Source of the DNA: CAG-791 sp002390025
GTDB lineage: Bacteria; Bacillota; Clostridia; Lachnospirales; Lachnospiraceae
Assembly (NCBI GenBank): GCA_946543465.1
Contig: CAMNLR010000160.1
Span: forward strand, 1 to 64,000
Reading direction: 5' to 3'
Length of the DNA: 64,000 nt
Shown here: positions 26,282 through 34,473 of the stretch, piece by piece
Layout of the letters: each line of letters starts with the position of its first letter
Position numbering within the stretch: position 1 is the first letter of the stretch
The notes under the pieces: model-generated
The model's input: only the letters and a program-made list of their open reading frames with translations
Databases searched by the model: none
Told to the model about the DNA's origin: nothing
Position numbers and translations under genes: made by a program

Positions 26282-27949
26282 ATGAAAGCGAATGAACTCA
26301 GAAGAAAATTCAAATTTTTGATCACGGGTATGACACTGGCAGCAATGGTGACTTCCATGGCCGCCTGCAGCTCTGCCTCGACCGGCAGTACTTCAGGAGG
26401 TGCTGCCCAGGCAGCCGCAGAGACGACGGCAGAGGCAGCCGCAGAGACAGCCGCAGAGAGCACATCCGGGGAGACCGAAGGCGCTGAAAGTACTTCAGAG
26501 GCTGCGGCAGAGGGAGAAACGTCTGCAGATGCCGCAGGAACTGCCGCATCTGCCTCCGCACAGGCCGGCCCCGCAAAAGAGGAGATCGTGACCACAGAGA
26601 CTGTTGAAAACAGCGAGGACAGCAGCCACGCGGTCACTGCGGACGGCGAAGAGGTCTCCATGTCCGGCACAGCAGTCACCAAGACCGGTGATTCCGACCA
26701 GGGAGATGAGGCGGACTTCTACGGCGACAATGCAGCGGTCTTTGCGGCAAACGGCGGAACACTCAATCTCTCCAACATGGTGGTGGAGACCGACGGCACC
26801 CATGCCAACGCTGTTTTCAGCTACGGCCAGGGAACCATCGTGAACGTGTCGGATTCCTACATTGAGACCAGCGGAAACTGCTCCGGCGGTATCATGACCA
26901 CAGGCGGCGGTATCATGAACGCGGAAAATCTGACCATCAATACCAGCGGAAATTCCTCCGCAGCGATCCGTTCCGACAGAGGCGGCGGTACAGTCACTGT
27001 GACAGGAGGATCCTATACGACCAGCGGAACCGGTTCTCCCGTCATCTATTCCACCGCTGATATCACTGTCAACAATGCAGTAATGGAGTCCACCGCCTCC
27101 CAGGGTGTCGTCGTGGAGGGCAAGAACTCCGTCACCCTCAACAACGTGGAGCTGACAGCGGACAACAACACCAAGAACAGTGACAAATCCGACTATTATC
27201 AGGCGGTCATGATTTATCAGTCCATGTCCGGCGACGCGGATGAAGGGACTTCTGCCTTTACCATGAACGGCGGAAGGCTCACAAATGTCAACGGGGATGT
27301 TTTCTTCGTCAACAACACAGCGACGACCATAGACCTGACCGATGCGGAGATCATCAACAACGGAGACGGCGTTTTCCTCAGGGCGGAAGCTGCCGGCTGG
27401 GGAAGTGAGGGCTCCAACGGAGGCCATGTGAATATGACGGCCGCGAGCCAGGAGATCAACGGAGACATGGTGGTGGACGAGGTGTCCGAACTGAATCTGT
27501 ATCTGAAGAACACGTCTACATTTACAGGTGCCATCAACAGCGAGGGCGCGGCAGGCAGCGTCTATGTGGAGATTGAAGAAGGATCCAGGTGGGTCCTGAC
27601 CGGTGACTCCTATATCACCGGCCTGACCTGCGGCGCCGATGCCATTGACCTCAACGGCTATACACTCCATGTCGGGGATCAGACCTATGAGGCCGGCACA
27701 GAATCCACCGGTGAGGCCATTGAATTTACCACTTCCTCCGGAAGCGGAAACGGTTCCGGTGCCCCGGACGAAAAACCCGGAGAGAACGGAGAAAACGGAG
27801 GCCCCGGCGGCGACGGCTCCACACCTCCCGAAAAACCCGACGGCGGAAAGCCTGATGGAAAGCCCGGCCGGAAGAGCAGCAGCTCCTCGGACACTACCTC
27901 GACTGAGGACATAACCGGGGACACATCCGGCGATACTGCAGAAAACTGA
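26282..27949 (+). CDS. Lipoprotein with right-handed beta-helix-like repeats
   Basis: 555 residues. Signal peptide with lipobox SMAAC (Cys about 29), then an Ala/Thr/Ser/Glu-rich linker (30-105). The region from about 130 to 430 holds repeated beta-strand/turn units with TLNLSNMVVETDG, TVTVTGGSYTTSG, SVTLNNVELTAD and FTMNGGRLTNVNG, a pattern of parallel beta-helix proteins. The C-terminal tail (about 490-555) is Gly/Pro/Glu then Ser/Thr rich, like a cell-wall-spanning spacer. It is predicted to be surface anchored, possibly an adhesin or glycan-binding protein; no catalytic motif is seen. The stop codon lies inside the first unit of an 11-bp tandem repeat. Confidence 0.75.
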   Translation: MKANELRRKFKFLITGMTLAAMVTSMAACSSASTGSTSGGAAQAAAETTAEAAAETAAESTSGETEGAESTSEAAAEGETSADAAGTAASASAQAGPAKEEIVTTETVENSEDSSHAVTADGEEVSMSGTAVTKTGDSDQGDEADFYGDNAAVFAANGGTLNLSNMVVETDGTHANAVFSYGQGTIVNVSDSYIETSGNCSGGIMTTGGGIMNAENLTINTSGNSSAAIRSDRGGGTVTVTGGSYTTSGTGSPVIYSTADITVNNAVMESTASQGVVVEGKNSVTLNNVELTADNNTKNSDKSDYYQAVMIYQSMSGDADEGTSAFTMNGGRLTNVNGDVFFVNNTATTIDLTDAEIINNGDGVFLRAEAAGWGSEGSNGGHVNMTAASQEINGDMVVDEVSELNLYLKNTSTFTGAINSEGAAGSVYVEIEEGSRWVLTGDSYITGLTCGADAIDLNGYTLHVGDQTYEAGTESTGEAIEFTTSSGSGNGSGAPDEKPGENGENGGPGGDGSTPPEKPDGGKPDGKPGRKSSSSSDTTSTEDITGDTSGDTAEN

Positions 27950-28036
27950 CTGGTGACTGCCTGGTAACTGACTTGTGACTGACTGGTGGCTGCCTTGTAA
28001 CTGGCTGGTGAGGGCCTGTCTGGTGAGGGTCTGGTG
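27945..28036. repeat. 11-bp tandem repeat starting at the stop codon of the beta-helix lipoprotein
   Basis: Eight units of the type ACTGACTGGTG (one of 15 bp) run from 27945 to 28036. The first unit supplies the TGA stop. No reading frame or hairpin is obvious in the tract. Confidence 0.75.
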
Positions 28037-28103
28037 AGCAGCCCCGAGTAATCAGCACAAAAAAAGTCTGTGGATAAACCGGTTTAAAATACAATAAATA
28101 GAT

Positions 28104-28140
28104 AAAAAAGAGACAGGGAGTTCCTTTTCCCTGTCTCTTT
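28104..28140 (-). terminator. Terminator of the liv/CBS-ACT transcript
   Basis: AAAGAGACAGGG and CCCTGTCTCTTT form a 12-bp perfect stem (28107-28118 with 28129-28140). The T run follows on the minus strand. Confidence 0.88.
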
Positions 28141-28185
28141 CAGCAGTCTTTTCATGATCAGCCGGAGGTTGGCCGAAACAGTTTT

Positions 28186-28866
28186 TTACAGATCGTAAGT
28201 CTTGGTGGTGCCGAATTTGGTGGTCTGCGTGACGTTGTTCAGCTTGTAGCCTGCATTGACCAGGATGTCGACCATGCTCTTGACGGAGATCTCACCGGTG
28301 GCCTTGACGACGGCTTCGGTGCCGCGTCCCTTGGTGTGGTAGACGGCCATGGCTTCCATGTTTGCCTCGTTGTCGGCCAGGAGCTGAGCGATGCCGGCAA
28401 AGAAGCCGGGTCTGTCGTCGCACTGGAAGACGAAGCGGGTGCCCTGGTGCTTATAGCCCAGAAGGTCCGTGAATGCCTGGAAGATATCTTTCTCGGTAAT
28501 GATGCCGAGCACATGGTTTTCATCATCGATGACGGGGAGGACGGAGATTCCCTCATCCAGCATCTTCTGGGCGGCCTCTTCGATAAAGGCGTCCTGATTG
28601 ATGGTCTTGACGTCGGTCAGCATGATGTCCTCGACCTTGGTCTTGCTGAGCAGGTAGTTGAGCTCATAGATGGACAGAGAGGTCGCATTGGCGCCGCTCT
28701 TTTCGGTGACCAGACCGCCGGTGACCAGGCCGATCAGCCTGCCGCTCTCATCGACGATGGGGAGACGGTGAAAATGACCCTTGGACATGATGTCCACAGC
28801 CTTGGAGATCTTGGTGTCTTTTGTAACTGTGACAGGTTCCTTTGTCATATGATCTTTTACGTACAT
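28186..28866 (-). CDS. CBS-domain pair plus ACT domain protein (AcuB-like)
   Basis: 226 residues. Two CBS motifs (about residues 1-60 with MTKEPVTVTKD and 75-135 with VEDIMLTDV) form a Bateman module that usually binds adenine nucleotides. A C-terminal ACT domain (about 140-215, beginning TRFVFQCDDRPGFFAGIA) usually binds amino acids. It follows livF by 15 nt on the same strand and is very likely co-transcribed with the branched-chain amino acid transporter. A ligand-sensing role tied to Leu/Ile/Val is inference. No DNA-binding or catalytic domain is present. Confidence 0.88.
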   Translation of the reverse strand: MYVKDHMTKEPVTVTKDTKISKAVDIMSKGHFHRLPIVDESGRLIGLVTGGLVTEKSGANATSLSIYELNYLLSKTKVEDIMLTDVKTINQDAFIEEAAQKMLDEGISVLPVIDDENHVLGIITEKDIFQAFTDLLGYKHQGTRFVFQCDDRPGFFAGIAQLLADNEANMEAMAVYHTKGRGTEAVVKATGEISVKSMVDILVNAGYKLNNVTQTTKFGTTKTYDL

Positions 28867-28881
28867 ACTTCCCTCCTGATA

Positions 28882-29586
28882 TTATCCGCCGAGATAGGCT
28901 TTGCGTACACGCTCGTCGCGGGCCAGTCCTTCACCGGTACCCTCCAGGGTGATCCGGCCGGTCTCCAGAACGTAGGCGCGGTTTGCAATGGACAGTGCTC
29001 TTTTCGCATTCTGCTCGACCAGCAGAATGGTGGTACCTTTTTTGTTGATCTCCTCGATGATCTGGAAGATTTCCGAGACAAGGAGGGGGGAGAGGCCCAT
29101 GGAGGGCTCATCCAGCAGCAGGATGGAGGGCTTGGCCATGAGGGCGCGTCCCATGGCGAGCATCTGCTGCTCGCCGCCGGAGAGTGTGCCGGCAGCCTGC
29201 GTGCGGCGCTCACCCAGACGCGGGAAGGTCTGGTAGACATCCTGGATATCCTTGGCGATCTCACCCTGGTCTCTGCGCAGATAGGCGCCCAGAATGAGAT
29301 TTTCCTCGACTGTCTGCTGGGCAAATACGCGGCGTCCTTCGGGGACCTGGGCCAGGCCCAGACCGACGATCTTGTGTGAAGGGATTTTTGTGAGTTCGGT
29401 TCCGTCGAGGCTGATGGTTCCCTCCGCGGCCTTGATCAGACCGGAGATCGCATGCATTGTGGTGGTCTTGCCGGCGCCGTTTGCGCCGATCAGGGTCACG
29501 ATTTCGCCGTCGCGCACTTCAAAGGAGATGCCCTTGATTGCCTCGATCATGCCGTATCGGACTTTCAAATTTTCTACTTTCAGCAT
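28882..29586 (-). CDS. livF: Branched-chain amino acid ABC transporter, ATP-binding protein LivF
   Basis: 234 residues. Walker A GANGAGKTT, signature LSGGEQQMLAMGRALM and Walker B ILLLDEPSMGL are intact, and the length is typical of LivF. It powers uptake of Leu/Ile/Val together with LivG. Order on the minus strand is livH-livM-livG-livF followed by the CBS-ACT gene. Confidence 0.95.
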   Translation of the reverse strand: MLKVENLKVRYGMIEAIKGISFEVRDGEIVTLIGANGAGKTTTMHAISGLIKAAEGTISLDGTELTKIPSHKIVGLGLAQVPEGRRVFAQQTVEENLILGAYLRRDQGEIAKDIQDVYQTFPRLGERRTQAAGTLSGGEQQMLAMGRALMAKPSILLLDEPSMGLSPLLVSEIFQIIEEINKKGTTILLVEQNAKRALSIANRAYVLETGRITLEGTGEGLARDERVRKAYLGG

Positions 29587-29679
29587 ATCTATACTCCATG
29601 CCGCCCGCCGGGCGGCTCTTTTCTTGATCCGGTGTATCTGTTCAGTGCATCTTTGGCAGCCGAACAGATCCTTTGTACA

Positions 29680-30453
29680 TCAGTCGCCCAGGTATGCCTT
29701 GATGACCTCGGGATTTGCCTGAATCTCGGCGGGAAGGCCTTCAGCCAGCAGCATGCCGTAGTTCAGAACATAGATGCGCTCGCAGATTCCCATGACGAGC
29801 TGCATATCGTGCTCGATCAGCAGGATGGCGATCTTGAAGTGGTCGCGCACGAAGCGGATCATGCGCATCAGGTCCTCGGTCTCCTGCGGATTCATGCCGG
29901 CAGCCGGCTCATCCAGCAGGAGGAGCTTGGGCTCCGTTGCCATGGCGCGGGCGATCTCAAGGCGTCTCTGCGCGCCGTAGGGAAGATTTCCCGCGGTGAC
30001 GTCTGCGTATTCGCCCAGTTCCATGATCTCCAGAAGCTCTCTGGATTTGCCCTCGATCTCGCGCTCCTTTGCGTAGTAGCCGGGAAGACGGAATACGGCG
30101 GAGACAGGGGAATATTTGATGTTATTGTGATAGCCGGTCTTGACGTTGTCGAGAACGGTCAGATTGTCGAAAAGACGGATATTCTGAAATGTTCTGGCGA
30201 TGCCGGCCTTGTTGATGTCCACGACAGTCTTGCCCGCGGTATCCTTGCCGTCAAAAAAGATGCTTCCGCGCGTAGGTGTATATACTTTGGTGAGCAGGTT
30301 GAAGACGGTTGTCTTGCCTGCGCCGTTGGGGCCGATCAGTCCCACGATTTCCTCGTTGTAAATCGACAGGTCCAGGTCATTGACCGCTGTCAGACCGCCG
30401 AAGTCGATTCCAAGCTCTTTGACCTCCAGAACAGGAGTTTTTTTCTCGCTCAT
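29680..30453 (-). CDS. livG: Branched-chain amino acid ABC transporter, ATP-binding protein LivG
   Basis: 257 residues. Walker A GPNGAGKTT, the Liv-specific GIARTFQNIRLF after it, signature LPYGAQRRLEIARAMA and Walker B LLLLDEPAAGMNP. Second ATPase of the Liv importer, 93 nt upstream of livF in the operon. Confidence 0.95.
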   Translation of the reverse strand: MSEKKTPVLEVKELGIDFGGLTAVNDLDLSIYNEEIVGLIGPNGAGKTTVFNLLTKVYTPTRGSIFFDGKDTAGKTVVDINKAGIARTFQNIRLFDNLTVLDNVKTGYHNNIKYSPVSAVFRLPGYYAKEREIEGKSRELLEIMELGEYADVTAGNLPYGAQRRLEIARAMATEPKLLLLDEPAAGMNPQETEDLMRMIRFVRDHFKIAILLIEHDMQLVMGICERIYVLNYGMLLAEGLPAEIQANPEVIKAYLGD

Positions 30454-30502
30454 AACTACCTCTTACTTATTTTCTGTCATTTAAGGGGACAAGGGAAATG
30501 GA

Positions 30503-31555
30503 TCACGCTTTCTTTTTCCTGCGGAAGGCGGATGCCTTTGTCTTGAGGAATTCGTTGTTGGTGACGAGCATGATCACGATCAGGATCACGGCATAGATCA
30601 GCATGCGGTAATCCTGCAGTCCGCGCAGCAGCTGAGGGAGCAGGAAGAGGACGACCGTGGAGATCAGTGTGCCGTTGATATTTCCGAGTCCGCCCAGCAC
30701 GACGTAAACCAGGATCAGGATCGAGGTGTTGTAATCGAATTTGCTGGCGACCATGGTGGAGTAGTTGAGGCCGTACAGAGCGCCTGCGGCGCCTGCCAGG
30801 GCTGCGGAGACCACGAAGGCCATCATCTTGGTCTTGGCGATATTGATGCCGATGGATTCGGCGGCGATCCGGTTGTCGCGGGCGGCCATGATGGCGCGGC
30901 CGTTTCTGGAATAGATCAGGTTGTAGACAACGACCAGGGCGAAGACCACGAGGATAGTACCGGCTGTGAAGTTGGCGATACGCTCCGTTCCGGTGGCGCC
31001 CATGGGGCCGTTGATCAGATATTTGCCGCCGGGCTGGAGCTCGAAGTTGTTCTCGACAAAGGCGACGTGGAGGCCTGCGCTGTCAAAAGCGACATACAGG
31101 TTCATGATCAGGTTCATGACGATCTGGCCGAAAGCGAGAGTGACGATCGCCAGATAGTCGCCCTGCAGCTTCAGAACCGGAATGCCGATCAGGAAACCGA
31201 CAAAGGCTGTGAGCAGCATGCCGACAATGATCGCCAGGATCAGGCGCGGGACCGCGGGAACGGAGGCCTTGAGCAGGCCCGAGACGCAGACGCCGGAGAA
31301 GGCGCCGACAGCCATGAAGCCGGCCTGGCCCAGGTTGAGCTCACCGGATACACCGACATTGAGGTTGAGACCGATGGCAGCGACCAGATAGCAGGTCGCG
31401 GGAACCAGAAGGCCTGTAAAAAGACTGGACAGATTACCGGACTTGAGCAGGATCTCCAGAGCAATATATGCGACTGCAACCATTGTATAGGAGATGGTCC
31501 TGGAACGATGCCGGTTATCCATCAGGAAACTGAAAATACTTTTTTTCTCTTTCAT
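30503..31555 (-). CDS. livM: Branched-chain amino acid ABC transporter, permease LivM
   Basis: 350 residues with about ten hydrophobic segments. The permease motif GLNLNVGVSGELNLGQAGF is typical of LivM. The EAA-like loop AARDNRIAAESIGINIAK lies near residue 230. The C-terminus is basic (KASAFRRKKKA). It lies 17 nt downstream of livH. Confidence 0.94.
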   Translation of the reverse strand: MKEKKSIFSFLMDNRHRSRTISYTMVAVAYIALEILLKSGNLSSLFTGLLVPATCYLVAAIGLNLNVGVSGELNLGQAGFMAVGAFSGVCVSGLLKASVPAVPRLILAIIVGMLLTAFVGFLIGIPVLKLQGDYLAIVTLAFGQIVMNLIMNLYVAFDSAGLHVAFVENNFELQPGGKYLINGPMGATGTERIANFTAGTILVVFALVVVYNLIYSRNGRAIMAARDNRIAAESIGINIAKTKMMAFVVSAALAGAAGALYGLNYSTMVASKFDYNTSILILVYVVLGGLGNINGTLISTVVLFLLPQLLRGLQDYRMLIYAVILIVIMLVTNNEFLKTKASAFRRKKKA

Positions 31556-31572
31556 AATAGAACACTCCCCCG

Positions 31573-32448
31573 TTAGACTTTCTCACGAATATTTTTGCCC
31601 AGAAGACCTGTGGGCTTCACGAGCAGGATGACGATCAGAACACCGAAAACGATGACGTCGGAAAGGTTCGTGGAAATATATGCCTTGGAGAGAATCTCAA
31701 TGATTCCCAGCAGGAGGCCGCCCAGCAGCGCTCCGGGAATCGAGCCGATTCCTCCGAAGACGGCAGCGGTGAAGGCCTTGATACCGGGCATGGAACCCAG
31801 CGTGGGAGTAACCGTGGGATAGTTGGCGCACAAAAGGACAGAAGCGATGGCTGCAAGTCCGGAACCGATGGCGAAGGTAATGGAGATGATCTTGTTGACG
31901 TTGATGCCCATGAGGGTTGCAGCGCCCTTGTCCTCGGAACAGGCGCGCATGGCGCTTCCGGTCTTGGTCCTGTTGATAAAGAGTGTCAGACAGACCATGA
32001 CAACCAGGCAGGTGGCGATCGTGACAAGTGTCAGATAGGAAATGGAAAGCCCTCCGAATTCAAATGCGCCGGTCGAGATGATGGAGGGGAACATCTTGGG
32101 AGATGCACTCCAGAGGAGCTGTGCGCTGTTCTGCAAAAAGTAGCTGACACCGATGGCGGTGATCAGAACAGAAAGGCTCGATGCCTGACGCAGGGGCTTG
32201 TAGGCCAGGCGCTCGATGACCACGCCCAGGACCGTGCAGCAGACAACGGCCGCCAGAATGCCCAGAGGCAGCGGGACGATAAATCGGGTCAGCGCAAAAA
32301 AGGCAACATAGGCACCGACCATGATGACATCGCCGTGTGCGAAGTTCAGCATTTTTGCAATTCCGTAGACCATGGTGTAGCCGAGCGCGATGATGGCGTA
32401 CACGCTTCCCAGCCCCAGGCCGTTTACAAAGTTTGTCAGGAATCTCAT
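31573..32448 (-). CDS. livH: Branched-chain amino acid ABC transporter, permease LivH
   Basis: 291 residues. MRFLTNFVNGLGLGSVYA is the usual LivH N-terminus, so ATG 32448 is chosen; AGGAGG lies about 12 nt upstream, a rather long spacing. The motif GIAKMLNFAHGDVIMVGAY and the loop ACSEDKGAATLMGINVNK are those of the LivH permease. It is the first gene of livHMGF and is preceded by its own extended -10 promoter and a long structured leader. Confidence 0.94.
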   Translation of the reverse strand: MRFLTNFVNGLGLGSVYAIIALGYTMVYGIAKMLNFAHGDVIMVGAYVAFFALTRFIVPLPLGILAAVVCCTVLGVVIERLAYKPLRQASSLSVLITAIGVSYFLQNSAQLLWSASPKMFPSIISTGAFEFGGLSISYLTLVTIATCLVVMVCLTLFINRTKTGSAMRACSEDKGAATLMGINVNKIISITFAIGSGLAAIASVLLCANYPTVTPTLGSMPGIKAFTAAVFGGIGSIPGALLGGLLLGIIEILSKAYISTNLSDVIVFGVLIVILLVKPTGLLGKNIREKV

Positions 32449-32473
32449 AGGTACTAATTTCCTCCTCTTTCCG

Positions 32474-32659
32474 TTATGCCGCCCGCCAGAGCGGCCCCGG
32501 GGAGAAATACACGAAGGTGTTTTCTCCGATGGGATCAGCGGAGGTTTGGGCCGCTTCGCGGCACAAACCACTGAGAGTAAAAATCCTGCATCGACAAGAA
32601 TATTTACTCTTTTGATTTGCGGCTGTTCAGGGATGCCTTTTTGTTTTCCCGCGGCATAA
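32474..32659 (-). ncRNA. Structured leader element upstream of livH
   Basis: On the minus strand 9-nt ends TTATGCCGC and GCGGCATAA can close a 186-nt domain. Inside are three strong hairpins: AGAGTAAA/TTTACTCT (32574-32610), GGTTTG+GCCGC/GCGGC+CAAACC (32543-32569), and GGAGAAA plus ACAC pairing with GTGT plus TTTCTCC (32501-32527). It lies in the 5' leader between the livH promoter (-10 at 32741-32746) and the livH ribosome binding site. No known riboswitch class is recognised. A mobile palindromic repeat is the alternative. Confidence 0.5.
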
Positions 32660-32740
32660 TGACCAGCTGCTGTTACATAAATATATTGCTATTGTTTTTC
32701 CGCGCACAGAAAAAAAGCTGTGCAGATTCAGCTAACGACC

Positions 32741-32746
32741 ATTATA
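32741..32746 (-). promoter_or_regulatory. Extended -10 of a livHMGF promoter
   Basis: On the minus strand GTGCTATAAT gives a perfect TATAAT with the TG extension; the -35 region is only T-rich. Transcription would start near 32734, giving a leader of about 286 nt. A short stem (AGCTG/CAGCT) followed by seven T lies right at the start of the leader (about 32710-32730). Confidence 0.55.
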
Positions 32747-32865
32747 GCACGTAAAACGTCCGCGGAAAAACATAAATGATAAAAAGATGTACATTCGGAC
32801 GGAAGAATCCATTTTTTACATGAATATGAAAGAGGGCAGTCTGTAAGAAGAAAATGCGCATAATA

Positions 32866-32914
32866 AAAGAGGATGCCGAAGAACTGTCTGTTCAGTTTCT
32901 TCAACATCCTCTTT
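32866..32914 (-). terminator. Terminator between livK and livHMGF
   Basis: AAAGAGGATG and CATCCTCTTT (32905-32914 with 32866-32875) form a 10-bp stem with further pairing inside (GAAGAA/TTCTTC). It is followed by CTCTTTTATT on the minus strand. It should make the binding-protein transcript separate and more abundant. Confidence 0.8.
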
Positions 32915-32983
32915 AGCAGGCTTTCTGCTCAATACCTGCTATTCAGCAGATATTATGTTTATCCGATCGAGTTGCTCAGCGGA

Positions 32984-34210
32984 TTATTCAGCTGCGGGAA
33001 CATACTCGCCGTTCTCGATGATCATAGCCTTGGGAGCCTTGGTGACTTCGCCGTTCTCGTTCCATGTCATGTCGGAGCCGGTCAGGCCGTTGAAGGTCAT
33101 GGAGGTGAACTGCTCGACCATAGCTGCGCAGATGTCTGCGTTGCTCATGTCAGCTGTGATGCCGGCTGCTTCGCATGCCTGTGCCAGAGCATAGACGCAG
33201 TCATAAGCGTCTGCTGCGAACTGGTTGGGGATCTCACCGTTGGCGCGTGCCTTGTAGTTCTCAACGAAGGTCTTGGTCTGCTCGTCTTCCGCATTTGCTA
33301 CGAAAGGAGTCAGCAGGTAGACGCCCTCAGCGAGAGCGGTATCAAAGCCTTCCACACCGAGGATGCCGTCCATGCCGTCGACACCGAAGACTGTGGGCTT
33401 GTAGCCCATCTTGTCGGCCTGGGTCAGGATCTGGGAAGCGGGTGTGTAGTAGATGGGGAGGAAGAGGAGATCAGCGCCTGCAGCCTGTGCGTCGCCGAGC
33501 TGTACGTTGAAGTCGCTCTCTTCGCCCTTGAAGGTGCCTTCATAGACGATCTCGAGGCCTTCGGTCGCTGCCTGAGCCTTGAAAGTATCGAAAATGCCCT
33601 TGGAATAGGGATCATCGTTCTTGTAGATAACAGCGATCTTGGAGCCGAGGTCGGGATGAGCTGCGATGTAGGTCGCACTTCCGGAACCCTGGTTGGGATC
33701 GGAGAAGCACATCTGGAAGACGTTGCCGTAAGCGCCGGTCATGCCTTCACCGTCTGTGTAGATAACGGAAGGGCTGGAGCCGGAGGGAGTGATTGCGAAG
33801 GTCTGGTCTTCCTGATAGAGAGGAGAGACTGCTGCGCCGGGAGCAGATGTGACGGTTGCCAGAGAGATCTGCATTCCGCCGTCCTTCAGTGTGCCGTATG
33901 CTGTAGCTGCTTCTTCTGCATCGTGCTTGTCATCTTCAAACTGGAGAGAGAACTGCACACCGTCCTTTGCGTTGATTTCTTCGACTGCCATCTCGGCTGC
34001 GGTCTTAACGGCATTGCCGTAAACAGCTGCGGGGCCGGTCAGAGGGCCGCTGCCGCCGATCTTGATCGCGCCGTCAGCAGCTCCGCTTTCGGCTTCTGCT
34101 GCCGGAGCAGAGGAAGAACTGCCTGAAGAGCCGCTGCCGCAGGCCGCGAGCGACATTGCCATGCATGCAGTCATGGCAACAGCCAGAGTGGTTTTCCAAA
34201 ACTTTTTCAT
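32984..34210 (-). CDS. livK: Branched-chain amino acid ABC transporter, substrate-binding lipoprotein LivK
   Basis: 408 residues. Signal peptide with lipobox SLAAC followed by a Ser/Gly-rich linker. The mature part is a type I periplasmic-binding fold, with IKIGGSGPLTGPAAVYG at its start and FGVDGMDGIL near the hinge. ATG 34210 is chosen because AGGAGG lies 9 nt upstream and the signal peptide (MKKFWKTTLAVAM) begins there. It binds Leu/Ile/Val or related amino acids outside the membrane and delivers them to LivHMGF. It has its own promoter (34366-34394) and terminator. Confidence 0.94.
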   Translation of the reverse strand: MKKFWKTTLAVAMTACMAMSLAACGSGSSGSSSSAPAAEAESGAADGAIKIGGSGPLTGPAAVYGNAVKTAAEMAVEEINAKDGVQFSLQFEDDKHDAEEAATAYGTLKDGGMQISLATVTSAPGAAVSPLYQEDQTFAITPSGSSPSVIYTDGEGMTGAYGNVFQMCFSDPNQGSGSATYIAAHPDLGSKIAVIYKNDDPYSKGIFDTFKAQAATEGLEIVYEGTFKGEESDFNVQLGDAQAAGADLLFLPIYYTPASQILTQADKMGYKPTVFGVDGMDGILGVEGFDTALAEGVYLLTPFVANAEDEQTKTFVENYKARANGEIPNQFAADAYDCVYALAQACEAAGITADMSNADICAAMVEQFTSMTFNGLTGSDMTWNENGEVTKAPKAMIIENGEYVPAAE

Positions 34211-34365
34211 TACATGATACCTCCTGTATGATAATGGTTGCCTATCGCCCCGAAAGTAAATGCGGGGCAGCCCCACCGTCACTTCCTGTATCATACAAAG
34301 AGGAAGGCAATACAGTGCGCTGCCTGCGAAAGAGCATCTCTTTCCCCATGGCGATATTAACGCCT

Positions 34366-34394
34366 ATTATAATGCGAAAGAAAGTGCATTTCAA
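34366..34394 (-). promoter_or_regulatory. livK promoter
   Basis: On the minus strand -35 TTGAAA, 17-nt spacer, -10 TATAAT. The leader is about 150 nt and contains two mutually exclusive GC-rich stems (GGGGC/GCCCC and CCCCG/CGGGG) about 40 nt ahead of the livK ribosome binding site. Confidence 0.75.
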
Positions 34395-34424
34395 CACTTT
34401 AGTTCGCCGCATTGCAGGAGAGAA

Positions 34425-34466
34425 GGGAGGAGACAGGAGACAAAGAACCGTCCCCTGTCTCCTCCC
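34425..34466. repeat. GGGGACGG-family palindromic repeat, copy 1
   Basis: GGGAGGAGACAGG (34425-34437) and CCTGTCTCCTCCC (34454-34466) form a 13-bp perfect stem whose loop carries AGAACCGTCC, the shared core of the family. It also sits where a terminator for the polysaccharide deacetylase gene (minus strand) would be expected. Confidence 0.75.
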
Positions 34467-34473
34467 TGTCTTT

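Noticed and set aside
34242..34349. 35-codon leader peptide ahead of livK
   Set aside because: It lacks a good ribosome binding site and has no run of Leu/Ile/Val codons as expected for attenuation.
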